Shown here: piece by piece, positions 8,304 through 17,529 of the stretch
How the letters are laid out: every line of letters starts with the position of its first letter
How positions within the stretch are numbered: the stretch's first letter is position 1
NCBI GenBank assembly: GCA_026416125.1
Contig: JAOAFT010000002.1
Span: forward strand, 150,773 to 214,772
Length of the DNA stretch: 64,000 bases
Direction of reading: 5' to 3'
DNA from: Bacteroidota bacterium
GTDB taxonomy: Bacteria; Bacteroidota; Ignavibacteria; UBA10030
The notes under the pieces: generated by a model
Told to the model about the DNA's origin: nothing
Databases searched by the model: none
Seen by the model: only the letters and a program-made list of their open reading frames with translations
Translations under genes and position numbers: made by a program

Positions 8304-9977
8304 GTGTTACTAGACAATATCACTCAACAATCAGATCTTACTACTAATACATTGTTAAGCAAACTTAGCGAACAAAAGTGGAATTTACTATTATTGTTCG
8401 TATTTGTATTCGGATTATTCTTACGACTTTCAATTGCTTTTAGAGATATAACTACAATTGATAGGTACTTTATCCCAGATGATACCTACTACACTCTTGC
8501 ACTTACACGATCACTTGCTGAAGGAAAAGGACCAACCATCGACGGTATTATACGTACTAACGGTTTCCAACCTCTACTAGCTTTTTTACTCGTTCCGTTT
8601 GCAAAGATTACAACAAATCCAGATACATTACTTCGTATTGACATAATCCTGCTTTCTTTTATTGACAGTGGTATTATCGTTTTATTAGGATTATTAGCCA
8701 AACGAATCTTTTATAACTCACCTAACTATTACTCCCTTGCTATAGCTTTTGCTTGGTCTATTAGCTCTGTCGGAATTTCTAATGCTTTAGGAGGTTTAGA
8801 AACTTCTCTAGCAGTATGTCTTGTATTACTTTTCGTCGAAATTTGGTTGCGTGCGATAGAAAATACTAACAACCGATTATACATTTTCGCAGGTATTATT
8901 GCCGGATGTTCCCTCCTTGCACGAATCGATACATGCTTTACACTCGGAATCATTGGCTTCTATGAACTAGTCTCTAGAAAACGGATAAAACAACTTTTTA
9001 TTACTGTTATAACAGCGATCATTGTTGTTTCCCCCTGGTGGCTCTATCAGATAGTTTATTTCAATACAATAATACCTGAAAGTGGTGAGGCTGTCCAAAC
9101 ACAGGCATACCTTCATCAAATCATGTACTTAAAGAAAACGCACCAAGTTGCTTGGGCATTTGGAACATTACTCGATTTTCTGACTGGAGAACTTTTTTAT
9201 ATCCGTAGTATATGTTTCCAGTTTCCATATCTTACCTCAGTATTGTTCTTAGTAACAACGACACTTTTCATTATCTTCCTAATAAAGAAAATTATAAACA
9301 CTGAAAATGGAGCTCCTATTTTCCTTTACATACTTTCTGCGTTCATTCTTTGTTGGTTTTATGCTCTTTATGTCCCAGCTGTATGGTTCTTTACGCGATA
9401 CTTAGCTACAACACAAACCGCGACACTTCTTTTACTCGTTGTTGGAATAAAAAAAATCACTAATTATACCCGAACTACTGCTGTAATCGAAAAATGCTTT
9501 ATCATGTTTACTATACTTTTTTCTGCATTTAATGTATACCAAAATATTAACTACCTATTTGTTACCCCTACTTCAAGTAAAAATTACGGCTTATTAGGAG
9601 CAAAAGGTTACCGACTCCCTGCTCTACAAATACTCTCACAGGCCCCTATTAATTCAGTTATTGGTGCTTTTCAAAGCGGTGCATTAAGTTACTATGCTCC
9701 AATATTCAAGAAAAATATTACAATAATAAACTTAGATGGCGTTGTAAACGGTGAATCAGCTCAGGCTCTAAAGAACTACAAACTTTCTGACTATGCCAGA
9801 AAAAGAAAATTAACTCATTTTGCTGATTGGGAGTTCAATAAATATATGTTCATTCTACGTTCCGGTGAACCAGGATACATAATGAGTATTCTCACAGCTG
9901 TTGGTTTTGCGGAACCCCAATATCCTGCACACATTAAAGCAAACGATTACTTTGTACTGTATGAATTAAAATGGTAG
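8304..9977 (+). CDS. Polytopic membrane protein, probable GT-C (family 39-like) glycosyltransferase
   Basis: 557 residues beginning at a GTG. There are roughly eleven to twelve hydrophobic segments. The first extracytoplasmic loop has an acidic pair in the context PDDTYYTLALTRSLAEG, the position and style of the catalytic aspartate motif of GT-C enzymes that use polyprenyl-phosphate sugars. The C-terminal third is a soluble domain. The gene is clearly more AT-rich than its neighbours (some 60-base lines are under 30 percent GC), suggesting later acquisition. A second GT-C-like gene follows after 39 bases. The sugar and acceptor are unknown. Confidence 0.65.
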   Translation: MLLDNITQQSDLTTNTLLSKLSEQKWNLLLLFVFVFGLFLRLSIAFRDITTIDRYFIPDDTYYTLALTRSLAEGKGPTIDGIIRTNGFQPLLAFLLVPFAKITTNPDTLLRIDIILLSFIDSGIIVLLGLLAKRIFYNSPNYYSLAIAFAWSISSVGISNALGGLETSLAVCLVLLFVEIWLRAIENTNNRLYIFAGIIAGCSLLARIDTCFTLGIIGFYELVSRKRIKQLFITVITAIIVVSPWWLYQIVYFNTIIPESGEAVQTQAYLHQIMYLKKTHQVAWAFGTLLDFLTGELFYIRSICFQFPYLTSVLFLVTTTLFIIFLIKKIINTENGAPIFLYILSAFILCWFYALYVPAVWFFTRYLATTQTATLLLLVVGIKKITNYTRTTAVIEKCFIMFTILFSAFNVYQNINYLFVTPTSSKNYGLLGAKGYRLPALQILSQAPINSVIGAFQSGALSYYAPIFKKNITIINLDGVVNGESAQALKNYKLSDYARKRKLTHFADWEFNKYMFILRSGEPGYIMSILTAVGFAEPQYPAHIKANDYFVLYELKW

Positions 9978-10016
9978 CAATAGTAATTTACATCGTACCT
10001 TAAAAAGGTTTTTCAA

Positions 10017-11741
10017 ATGAAAATAATATCTACACATTCTTATACCATACTAATAGCTATCTTTATACTTGCCATTATAATACTACCAACCCTTTCTTAT
10101 GTTCTCACTCTAACGAACAATACATTCGTCTATGCACTTGACGACACATACATTCACATGGCAATGGCAAAAAATTTAGCGCTCCATGGAGTTTACGGTG
10201 TAACACAGTATGAATTTAGCTCTGCATCCTCGTCACCATTTTGGACCGTTTTACTCGGAGGCCTCTACAGTATCTTCGGAGTTTCTGAATATACTCCCTT
10301 CATCGTCAATGTTGTCTGTGCTGTTGCTATCATCATTCTTCTCCAGAGAATTTTATCAACGCGTGGAGTATCACCATTTATCGTTACTCTTGTCCTCTTC
10401 TTCATTATTCTTGCAGCACCAATGAATGCACTCATCCTTATGAGTATGGAACACGTACTTCAAATTTTGCTGGTGCTCTTGTTTGTGTGGTACTTCCTTA
10501 AAATCCTTGATACACCTCCTTCTACAGCGGTGCTTTGGAAACTAGCCCTCTGCACAGCACCTCTCGCACTTACACGTTTCGAAAGCTACTTCCTGTTTCT
10601 CATCAGCGGTTTTCTCCTTATGTTCAAAAAACAGTGGAGAGCAGTACTTATACTCTTCATTAGCGCTGTTGTTCCATTACTAATCTTTCAAATCATTTCA
10701 GTAACTCATGGGTGGTTTCTGCTTCCTAACCCAGTACTCATTAAATCACACACAACTGGTTTTCCTAATTACTCACATCAATTTTTTTCATCCCTTGGCT
10801 CTATTCTCCAAGGTGCTGAGTACTACATGGCAAATGCACTCGAGAATTATTATCAAGCAGAATACATCGTTTTCTTCGTAGGCTACGCAGTAATTCTAAG
10901 CATTGTTCTTACAGTGTACTATAAAACATTAAACACTCCTACAAATCTTCTCCTCATTATGTACATCTTCCTCACAGTGCTCCATATACTCTTTGCACGG
11001 TTCGGTGCATACTTCCGCTACGAAGCATACCTTATCGTTCTTGGTATTGTTGTCCTCAGTACCACTCTTCCAGAACTCATTACCGTTCTCAAAGCATGGA
11101 GTATACATCCTGCGCTTAAAGCATTTATTGTACTCATTGGCATTTACTTTTCTATCCCAAGCTTTACCGGTGTTATCAAACGAGCAAAAACAGACCTCCT
11201 GTTCACTCCACTAACCTCTCGAAACATTTACGAGCAACAGTATCAAATGGCACGATTTCTAAAGAAGTACTATAATAGTGCAACTGTAGCACTGAACGAT
11301 ATAGGTGCAGTTACGTACTACAGTGATATTCGATTAGTTGATGTTGTCGGTCTCGCTAGTGTGGAAGTACTGCGTTTAGCAGCTGATAAGAACTATACAA
11401 CAGCAGAACTCTATAAACTGTGCAAATCAAAAGATGTGGATATTGCTATAGTCTATGATGACTGGGTACGATTAAACTTTTTCCCACCACCTCCACCCCA
11501 ATGGAAAAAAATTTGTTACTGGAAAATTCCCTACAACGTTATCTGTGGTGATTACATTGTTACTTTTTATGCTGTAAAAGAACATGAGGTCGACTTACTA
11601 CGGAAACGCATAGAAGAGTTCTCACCGGAATTACCTCCGACCGTGAAGGTTGAGTTCGTTGATGAACACTTATCCCCACCGAAGGATGAATTCCCCTACA
11701 ACAATGAAACGCGTGCTCAGATGTACAACGTTTACTATTAG
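10017..11741 (+). CDS. Polytopic membrane protein, probable GT-C glycosyltransferase
   Basis: 574 residues with about eleven membrane segments and an early loop containing ALDDTYIHMAMAKNLALHG, the same DDTY arrangement as the preceding gene. This is the expected position of the GT-C catalytic acid. The two proteins share topology and the DDTY loop but little other sequence. A C-terminal soluble part contains the proline run FFPPPPPQW. Unlike the preceding gene, its base composition is close to the rest of the window. AAGG upstream supports the ATG. Convergent with ddh, 52 bases apart. Confidence 0.65.
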   Translation: MKIISTHSYTILIAIFILAIIILPTLSYVLTLTNNTFVYALDDTYIHMAMAKNLALHGVYGVTQYEFSSASSSPFWTVLLGGLYSIFGVSEYTPFIVNVVCAVAIIILLQRILSTRGVSPFIVTLVLFFIILAAPMNALILMSMEHVLQILLVLLFVWYFLKILDTPPSTAVLWKLALCTAPLALTRFESYFLFLISGFLLMFKKQWRAVLILFISAVVPLLIFQIISVTHGWFLLPNPVLIKSHTTGFPNYSHQFFSSLGSILQGAEYYMANALENYYQAEYIVFFVGYAVILSIVLTVYYKTLNTPTNLLLIMYIFLTVLHILFARFGAYFRYEAYLIVLGIVVLSTTLPELITVLKAWSIHPALKAFIVLIGIYFSIPSFTGVIKRAKTDLLFTPLTSRNIYEQQYQMARFLKKYYNSATVALNDIGAVTYYSDIRLVDVVGLASVEVLRLAADKNYTTAELYKLCKSKDVDIAIVYDDWVRLNFFPPPPPQWKKICYWKIPYNVICGDYIVTFYAVKEHEVDLLRKRIEEFSPELPPTVKVEFVDEHLSPPKDEFPYNNETRAQMYNVYY

Positions 11742-11793
11742 GAAGGAATACACAGCAAAAACAAAAAACACCATACTGAAACGTTGAGCGCCA

Positions 11794-12786
11794 TTACAAC
11801 ATGGTACGACGCAATTCCTCATTCGTCTTTGGTGAGAAGTACTTTGGAGCTATATCAAACACGGTTTGAGCCCCAATGACTCCCTCAGTTCTCAAACGAT
11901 AAGCAGCACGTGCATAGGCAACGAGAATATTTCCAGTAAATTCAGGGTTACTCTCGAGTTTCAATGAGAACTCCATAAGAAACTTATTCCAGGATGCTGA
12001 AGATCCACTCGTAAGAACAAATCCCCCATGCGGCATTTTTGAGTGCTTTTCGATAAGTTCGACATGGGAGACAAAGTGAACAATTGTATCATACTCTGCA
12101 AAATAATTCGGCATTGATTTAATCTCTGTTTCAACTCGTTTCCGTTCATCTGGTGTATCGTTTTCTAACACCACATAACATACACGGATGTGTTTTTCCC
12201 GCGTTGTCAATTCTGGATTACTTCCCGACCGTACGTTTTGTAGTGCAGCATCGAGCGGTATAGTATACTGCCGCGCATCTTTCACCCCTTTTACACGGCG
12301 AATGGCGTCAGAATGTCCTTGGCTAATTCCAGGTCCCCAAAATGTGTAACTCTTTCCATTTGGTATACAAACATCTCCAAAAACTCTGGCAATAGAAAAG
12401 AGCCCTGGATCCCACCCCGTCGATATAATCGCAAGTGTACTATTCCTTTTTGCGACATCATCCATTACTGTAAAGTACTCTGGAATACGAGCATGTGTAT
12501 CGAAACTATCGACTACATTGAAGTACTGTGTAAAGTACGGTCCTTGTTCAATTAGATCAGTTGCCGATCCTCCACAGAGAATTGCTACATCAATAGCTCC
12601 TTGAAGATCTATTGCAGCCTCAGTGGGATACACAGGTACGTTTGACAAATGTGGTCGAATAGAACCCGGTGAACGTCGCGTAAGGATTGCCACAAGTCGA
12701 ATATCTGGATTTTGAGTAATTGCTAACTCAGTCCCCCTTCCAACATTACCATATCCGACAATTGCTACATTTATTAGTACACTCAT
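11794..12786 (-). CDS. ddh: meso-Diaminopimelate D-dehydrogenase
   Basis: 330 residues, the typical size. It makes meso-2,6-diaminopimelate directly from tetrahydrodipicolinate, ammonia and NADPH, bypassing the succinylase route. The Rossmann motif GYGNVGRG lies near the N-terminus, and family signatures STGWDPG and FWGPGISQGHSDA, which line the substrate site, are present. It lies 15 bases downstream of lysA on the same strand, so the pair supplies diaminopimelate for the cell wall and lysine. Ddh is common in Bacteroidota. Confidence 0.93.
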   Translation of the reverse strand: MSVLINVAIVGYGNVGRGTELAITQNPDIRLVAILTRRSPGSIRPHLSNVPVYPTEAAIDLQGAIDVAILCGGSATDLIEQGPYFTQYFNVVDSFDTHARIPEYFTVMDDVAKRNSTLAIISTGWDPGLFSIARVFGDVCIPNGKSYTFWGPGISQGHSDAIRRVKGVKDARQYTIPLDAALQNVRSGSNPELTTREKHIRVCYVVLENDTPDERKRVETEIKSMPNYFAEYDTIVHFVSHVELIEKHSKMPHGGFVLTSGSSASWNKFLMEFSLKLESNPEFTGNILVAYARAAYRLRTEGVIGAQTVFDIAPKYFSPKTNEELRRTML

Positions 12787-12801
12787 CAGTTTTTCATTCC
12801 C

Positions 12802-14151
12802 CTATGGTTGCAGTTTTACATTAGTACGAAATCTATAAAGTATTTGGTCTAAATCTTCCACACCTTTTGAACATTCGACGAGAGATCCCTTGTACTCCAT
12901 GAGGATATTGGCACGTCCTCGCAGACAGTAGCACGACGACATAACATCACCGTATGCACCAGTATCAAGAATACCAAGAATATCACCCTCGCGAATTTCA
13001 GGGATAGCTCGAGTTTCATCTTGCGTGAATGTATCCCCCGTTTCACATACGTTTCCATCAACAGAATAGTGGTAAAACTCTCCATTTGGATTGGATACGT
13101 TGATAATTTCATGATATGCATGGTAGAGCTTAGGGCGAATGAGTGTTCCCATACTCGCATCGGTGTACGCATGGAGAATTCCATTTTTCTCTTCAACAGT
13201 ATTAACCTTTGTTAAGAGAATTGTTGAATCCCCAACGAGACTTCGTCCAGGTTCAAGAATAAGTTTCTTGATTTTCACACCGCTCGCAATAAGTTCTTCA
13301 CGAATTATGCGCGCATACGTATCGAAAGGAAACGATTCCTGCGATTCTTTGTATCTGATTCCTGGACCACCACCAACATCAAGATTCAACTCTGAAAATC
13401 CATGGTTTTCGAGTTCCCTCATAACTCTGAGTGTGTTTCGAAGTGCGAGGCGAAAATTTTCAACATCGTTCCCTAACCATCCAGAGCCAACATGGAAATG
13501 CAGCGTATCTGGGTAAAATCCATACTCCCGTGCAAGAAGGAATGCGTCGATAATTTTCGCTTCCTCAATACCGAACTTAATAGGTACACCATCTTCATTT
13601 CGAACACCTGCTGTAATCACATCGGGATTATGACCAGCACCTATGTTCGGATTTATGCGAATTGAGAGTTTTAGCCCACGAATATTCCACTCATCTCTAT
13701 GTTCTCGCAACTTACGAAGTTGAGAGAGTGAATCAATATTTATCTTATAATTCTCCGACTTTACGAGAAGTTCCATCTCTTCTTTTGAAACGGAGGTTCC
13801 AGTAAACATGATCTTTTCTTTTGGGATGCCTCTCTGTTCAGCTAGAATTGCTTCGTTGGGGGAGACTACGTCAGCACCTAATCCAAGGAGAGCAATTAAA
13901 TCGAGAATTTGTGGACAGTAATTCGCTTTTACAGCATAGTTGATCTCAACTGGTCCACAGTAGTGTCGTTCGAACGCTTCTCGAATGAGACGTGCTTTGT
14001 CTTGAATACGTTTTCCGTTTGTAAAGTAAATTGGAGTTTGATACCGTTGGGCAAGAGTATCTAAATCAAACTCCTTGAACGAACGAGACCACACTTTGTT
14101 ATTCTTAACATCGTATCCTTTGAAAAACCACCAATACTGCCTATCCACCAT
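12802..14151 (-). CDS. lysA: Diaminopimelate decarboxylase
   Basis: 449 residues. This PLP enzyme converts meso-diaminopimelate to L-lysine. The PLP lysine is K75 in NYAVKANYCP; HFHVGSG, the glycine-rich phosphate loop LDVGGGPG, EPGRSLVG and the late catalytic cysteine region GNVCETGD are all present. GGAAG a few bases upstream supports this ATG. The N-terminus is slightly longer than in many homologues. It is the first gene of a two-gene lysA-ddh unit. Confidence 0.93.
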   Translation of the reverse strand: MVDRQYWWFFKGYDVKNNKVWSRSFKEFDLDTLAQRYQTPIYFTNGKRIQDKARLIREAFERHYCGPVEINYAVKANYCPQILDLIALLGLGADVVSPNEAILAEQRGIPKEKIMFTGTSVSKEEMELLVKSENYKINIDSLSQLRKLREHRDEWNIRGLKLSIRINPNIGAGHNPDVITAGVRNEDGVPIKFGIEEAKIIDAFLLAREYGFYPDTLHFHVGSGWLGNDVENFRLALRNTLRVMRELENHGFSELNLDVGGGPGIRYKESQESFPFDTYARIIREELIASGVKIKKLILEPGRSLVGDSTILLTKVNTVEEKNGILHAYTDASMGTLIRPKLYHAYHEIINVSNPNGEFYHYSVDGNVCETGDTFTQDETRAIPEIREGDILGILDTGAYGDVMSSCYCLRGRANILMEYKGSLVECSKGVEDLDQILYRFRTNVKLQP

Positions 14152-14256
14152 AGAACTTCCGAATAGTTTGTTATTAAAAATTTAAGTATGGAAAAGTAAT
14201 AAAAAGTGAAGAAAAAATCCGTAATACTCGTTTATAGATGAATCGAAGAAATGTTG

Positions 14257-14847
14257 TTAAAACATTGCTTTCAACAATTCAGCCCCATAGTCGAGGCAAA
14301 GTGAACGTCGGAGATCATCGTAGTCTTCAAATCGCTCAATCAATGCTCTTGTCTCGTTATCCAGTAAACGCTTGGTTACCCTTCCATTAAATACACGGGA
14401 GGGGAGATTCTCTACACCACAGAACGTTGCGAGGTGTTTATCGATATATTTCACTTTCTCTTCAGTCCCTACGGGTTTTCTCATATTGCCACAAACAATG
14501 AAGTATCCTCGTACTTTCTTTCGCAGTTCTTCCTTATGGTTTTCCAGGAAAGAACAAAGTTCTTTTGAAACTTGTCCATAGCGTATTGATCCACCGATGA
14601 TTATGTGGTCGAAGTATTCAATTGTCGGTTCTTCCCGAACGTCAAACACATCAGCGATCCCCCCCATTCCTTCTGAGATCCACACAGCAGCATCACGGGA
14701 CGATCCGCACCATGTACTGTAAATAATAGCAATCTTCTTGTTTGATGGTTGTGGATAATATTTCAATGCAAAGAGATCTTGCGATACCAGGCTAAGACCT
14801 CCTAGGGTAAGCGTTGTCCGTAAAAATGTTCGTCGTTGCATAGGCAT
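14257..14847 (-). CDS. Exported flavodoxin-like protein with twin-arginine signal
   Basis: 196 residues. The N-terminus MQRRTFLRTTLTLGGLSLVS has the look of a Tat signal (RRTFLR followed by a mild hydrophobic stretch). The mature part has a flavodoxin fold: a first strand and phosphate loop IAIIYSTWCGSSRDAA, then HIIIGGSIRYGQVS and YFIVCGNMRK. This resembles HemG-type protoporphyrinogen oxidase/flavodoxin_5 proteins. A Tat signal would fit export with FMN already bound. The phosphate loop is STWCGSSRD, with a cysteine where many flavodoxins have threonine or glycine. Not in an evident operon. Confidence 0.65.
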   Translation of the reverse strand: MPMQRRTFLRTTLTLGGLSLVSQDLFALKYYPQPSNKKIAIIYSTWCGSSRDAAVWISEGMGGIADVFDVREEPTIEYFDHIIIGGSIRYGQVSKELCSFLENHKEELRKKVRGYFIVCGNMRKPVGTEEKVKYIDKHLATFCGVENLPSRVFNGRVTKRLLDNETRALIERFEDYDDLRRSLCLDYGAELLKAMF

Positions 14848-15080
14848 TTATTTCTCTACATCTGTTATTCCACAGAATATTATTGCTAAAAATGTTTCTT
14901 TACAGTAACACCATAAGTATTGTCAATGCTACCAATGTGTAGTATTCCTTCACCCTATTGGTGCATTCCTTCCTTTATTCCTCATGCAGCATAATCATTT
15001 CCACATCAACGATCAGAGCAGAAATTCATATTTACGAAGTATAAAGTAGCTGATTTTTGAGTTTCGTTTTCTACCTCTTC

Positions 15081-15100
15081 AATCCTTTTGAATCCTTTTG
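15081..15100. repeat. Tandem 10-base repeat beside tRNA-Pro
   Basis: AATCCTTTTG occurs twice without a gap, about 15 bases beyond the 3' end of tRNA-Pro (minus strand). Read on the minus strand it is CAAAAGGATT twice. No function is evident. Confidence 0.6.
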
Positions 15101-15115
15101 GCCTTTGGTCTCTTG

Positions 15116-15190
15116 TCGGGGCGGCGGGATTTGAACCCGCGACCTCTTGGTCCCGAACCAAGCGCGCTAGCCGGGCTACGCTACGCCCCG
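15116..15190 (-). tRNA. tRNA-Pro (anticodon CGG)
   Basis: On the minus strand the acceptor arms CGGGGCG and CGCCCCG pair perfectly, the anticodon stem is CTTGG/CCAAG around loop TTCGGGA with anticodon CGG, and the T arm is GCGGG-TTCAAAT-CCCGC. The discriminator base is A and CCA is not encoded (the sequence continues CAAG). It reads CCG proline codons. Confidence 0.95.
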
Positions 15191-15230
15191 ATAGAAACGT
15201 TGTTCAATATATTAAATGTATGTTCTAAAA

Positions 15231-16229
15231 TCAATTTTCTGTGCATTTTCGAAAGTATTCAATAATCTCACCTGCAAGCTGTTCCCACTCTGTACTTCCA
15301 GATACAGGAAACCATCGAATCCTCTGATCTGCTCGGTACCATGTAAGCTGGCGTTTTGCAAATCTTCGGGTGTTCCGCTTGATAAGTTCAATCATCGTTG
15401 CATATGAAATTATCCCTTCAAAGTAATCGAACGCTTCCTTGTACCCAACTGTATTCAGAGCATTCAACGTCCGAGAATATCCGTTCTCTTGAAGCCAACG
15501 TACTTCATCAAGGAATCCACCATTAATCATTGCGTCAACACGTTGATCGATTCGTAAATATAGTTCGGACCTTTCCCAGAAAAGTCCAACTTGTACGATT
15601 TTAAAAGGAGGACGTTTTTGTTGTGTTAGGTGAAAAAAAGAAATGGGTTTTCCAGTAAGGTAGTACACTTCAAGCGCACGAATAACTCGTCTTATTTTTG
15701 TTGGATCCATCGTTGTAGCTGCTGCAGGATCAATACTCTGCAATCTGTTATAAAGCCATTCTGCTCCATACTCATTGAGTTCTTCGAGAAGCTGTTTTCG
15801 TAGTTCTTCACTTTTCCCAACGCCTTCAAAAAGACCATCGATTACTGCCTTTACATACAACCCTGACCCTCCAACGAGCAGTGGTTGTTTTCCTCGTTTA
15901 TGAATGTTTTCGATACATTTCCTCGCCTCGTTACCATACTGTCCTGCACTGTAATCTTCCCTCGGATCGAGAATATCGATGAAATGGTGAGGTACCAGAC
16001 GTAGCTCATCCTTCGTAGGTTTTGCAGTACCGATCGTTAAATACTTATACACCTGCCGAGAATCAGCAGAGACAATTTCAGCATCGAGTCGGTTTGCTAG
16101 GATGAGAGAGAGGTGTGTTTTTCCTGATGCTGTTGGTCCAACAATTGCGAGGATTGCTTTCTGTTCGGAATTCTGTTTCACTGAAGAGTTTGCTAGTTTT
16201 TCTACGGTGTAGAATTGATCCCGTTCCAC
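15231..16229 (-). CDS. miaA: tRNA dimethylallyltransferase
   Basis: 332 residues. MiaA transfers the dimethylallyl group to A37 of tRNAs reading codons that start with U. P-loop GPTASGKT (31-38), the substrate-binding DAEIVSADSRQVYK and the later RRVIRALEVYYLTGKP and RNTRRFAKRQLTWYR blocks are all present. The start is a GTG that overlaps the end of pcm by 28 bases; no later start codon exists before the P-loop, so the roughly 25-residue leader is retained. Last gene of the folP-GT2-pcm-miaA operon. Confidence 0.93.
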   Translation of the reverse strand: MERDQFYTVEKLANSSVKQNSEQKAILAIVGPTASGKTHLSLILANRLDAEIVSADSRQVYKYLTIGTAKPTKDELRLVPHHFIDILDPREDYSAGQYGNEARKCIENIHKRGKQPLLVGGSGLYVKAVIDGLFEGVGKSEELRKQLLEELNEYGAEWLYNRLQSIDPAAATTMDPTKIRRVIRALEVYYLTGKPISFFHLTQQKRPPFKIVQVGLFWERSELYLRIDQRVDAMINGGFLDEVRWLQENGYSRTLNALNTVGYKEAFDYFEGIISYATMIELIKRNTRRFAKRQLTWYRADQRIRWFPVSGSTEWEQLAGEIIEYFRKCTEN

Positions 16230-16855
16230 CCTTTTTTACCAATGAGTGGAACAAACTTAAATCCCAAAACTTCTTCCACTGAATATTCGCTTCCTTTACG
16301 CGTGATAATCTGCATTGCTTGGGTATCAAGATTACCAACTGGAATAACAAGTCGTCCTCCATCCGCAAGTTGATCGAGCAACGGTTTTGGTACTTCAGGA
16401 GCTGCTGCCGTTACAATAATACCATCGTACGGTGCAAACTCACTCCATCCAATTGTACCATCACCACAGAGCGTTGCAACACGGTATCCCAGTTTTTCGA
16501 GGAGTTTTCGTGCTTGGAGGTGAAGTTCCATGTGTCGTTCAATTGTAAAGACACGGCACCCCATCTCAGCGAGAATTGCAGCTTGATATCCAGATCCTGT
16601 TCCAATTTCAAGTACTTTCGAATCCTTTCCCACTTGTAATTTCTCAGTTTGGAAAGCAACAGTGTAGGGTTGTGAAATTGTCTGGCCTTGAGATATTGGT
16701 AGTGCTGTGTCTTCGTATGCACGATTTACATGAGCAGGATGAACAAATAATTCGCGCGGTACTTTACCGATTGCTCGAAGCACTTGCTCATCCCGAATAC
16801 CTTTGCGTCGGAGTAGCTCCACCAACTGTTGTCGTTCATGCTCAAATCGTGTCAT
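16202..16855 (-). CDS. pcm: Protein-L-isoaspartate O-methyltransferase
   Basis: 217 residues. It methylates L-isoaspartyl residues of aged proteins using S-adenosylmethionine. The family block PRELFVHPAHVNRAYEDTALPISQGQTIS (quoted in parts: DTALPISQGQTISQP) and AdoMet motif I VLEIGTGSGYQAAIL are clear, as is IPVG near the end. Its ATG overlaps the GT2 stop as ATGA, and its end overlaps miaA. The last 15 residues (KKGWNGINSTP) are slightly divergent. Confidence 0.92.
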   Translation of the reverse strand: MTRFEHERQQLVELLRRKGIRDEQVLRAIGKVPRELFVHPAHVNRAYEDTALPISQGQTISQPYTVAFQTEKLQVGKDSKVLEIGTGSGYQAAILAEMGCRVFTIERHMELHLQARKLLEKLGYRVATLCGDGTIGWSEFAPYDGIIVTAAAPEVPKPLLDQLADGGRLVIPVGNLDTQAMQIITRKGSEYSVEEVLGFKFVPLIGKKGWNGINSTP

Positions 16856-17526
16856 GAGTAGTCCTTGAGTAGCACATTGAGAAAGTTAACAGTTGTTTTC
16901 CATTTTTTCATGTAACTTTTTTCATTTCCATACACTGTTTGAATTGGTACATGAGCAACAGAAAATCCTCGAAGCACCCCTTTGATGAGAAACTCTGTCT
17001 CTGCTTCATACCCGTCCGATTGAATTTTTATGTGCTCCAACACAGTTCGTCGAATCATTCGAAATCCACATTGGCTATCAAAAATCCGAGTACCTGTCCG
17101 TGCTGAGACAAGGAATGATGTTATCACATTAGAACACCGACGATGGAATGGCATAGATGTTCCGTATCGTTTCCTATAACCAAGAACAATATCGGCGTTC
17201 GTTTTCCGCTGGATTTCAAAGAACTTCGGACATTCCTCAGGTATGTGCTGTAAATCTGCATCAAGTGTAATTACCCATTCAATTGATGTAGCGTTGAGCA
17301 CGTACTCAAATCCTGTACGGAGTGCAGCTCCTTTGCCTAAATTTTTCTCGTGAGAAAGAAGTGTTATGTGGCATGGATTAACACATTGCTTCGTCCCATC
17401 TGTTGAACCATCATCCACAACAATAATGGAGCTGTTTGGCATTACACATTGTACTCGTTGAATGAGTTTCAAAAGTGTAGCTTGAGCGTTGTAAGCAGGA
17501 ATCACAATAGCAGGTCTAAGTTCCAT
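16852..17526 (-). CDS. Family 2 glycosyltransferase, polyprenyl-phosphate sugar synthase-like
   Basis: 224 residues without membrane helices. GT-A features are IVIPAYNAQATL at the N-terminus, the VVDDGSTDGT nucleotide site, KNLGKGAALRTGFE and the DLQHIPEEC metal-binding segment. This matches dolichyl/undecaprenyl-phosphate mannose or glucose synthase-like enzymes that charge lipid carriers for GT-C transferases. It is tightly packed between folP (3-base gap) and pcm (4-base overlap). A functional link with the two GT-C-like genes at 8.3-11.7 kb is possible but is inference. Confidence 0.8.
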   Translation of the reverse strand: MELRPAIVIPAYNAQATLLKLIQRVQCVMPNSSIIVVDDGSTDGTKQCVNPCHITLLSHEKNLGKGAALRTGFEYVLNATSIEWVITLDADLQHIPEECPKFFEIQRKTNADIVLGYRKRYGTSMPFHRRCSNVITSFLVSARTGTRIFDSQCGFRMIRRTVLEHIKIQSDGYEAETEFLIKGVLRGFSVAHVPIQTVYGNEKSYMKKWKTTVNFLNVLLKDYS

Positions 17527-17529
17527 TCA

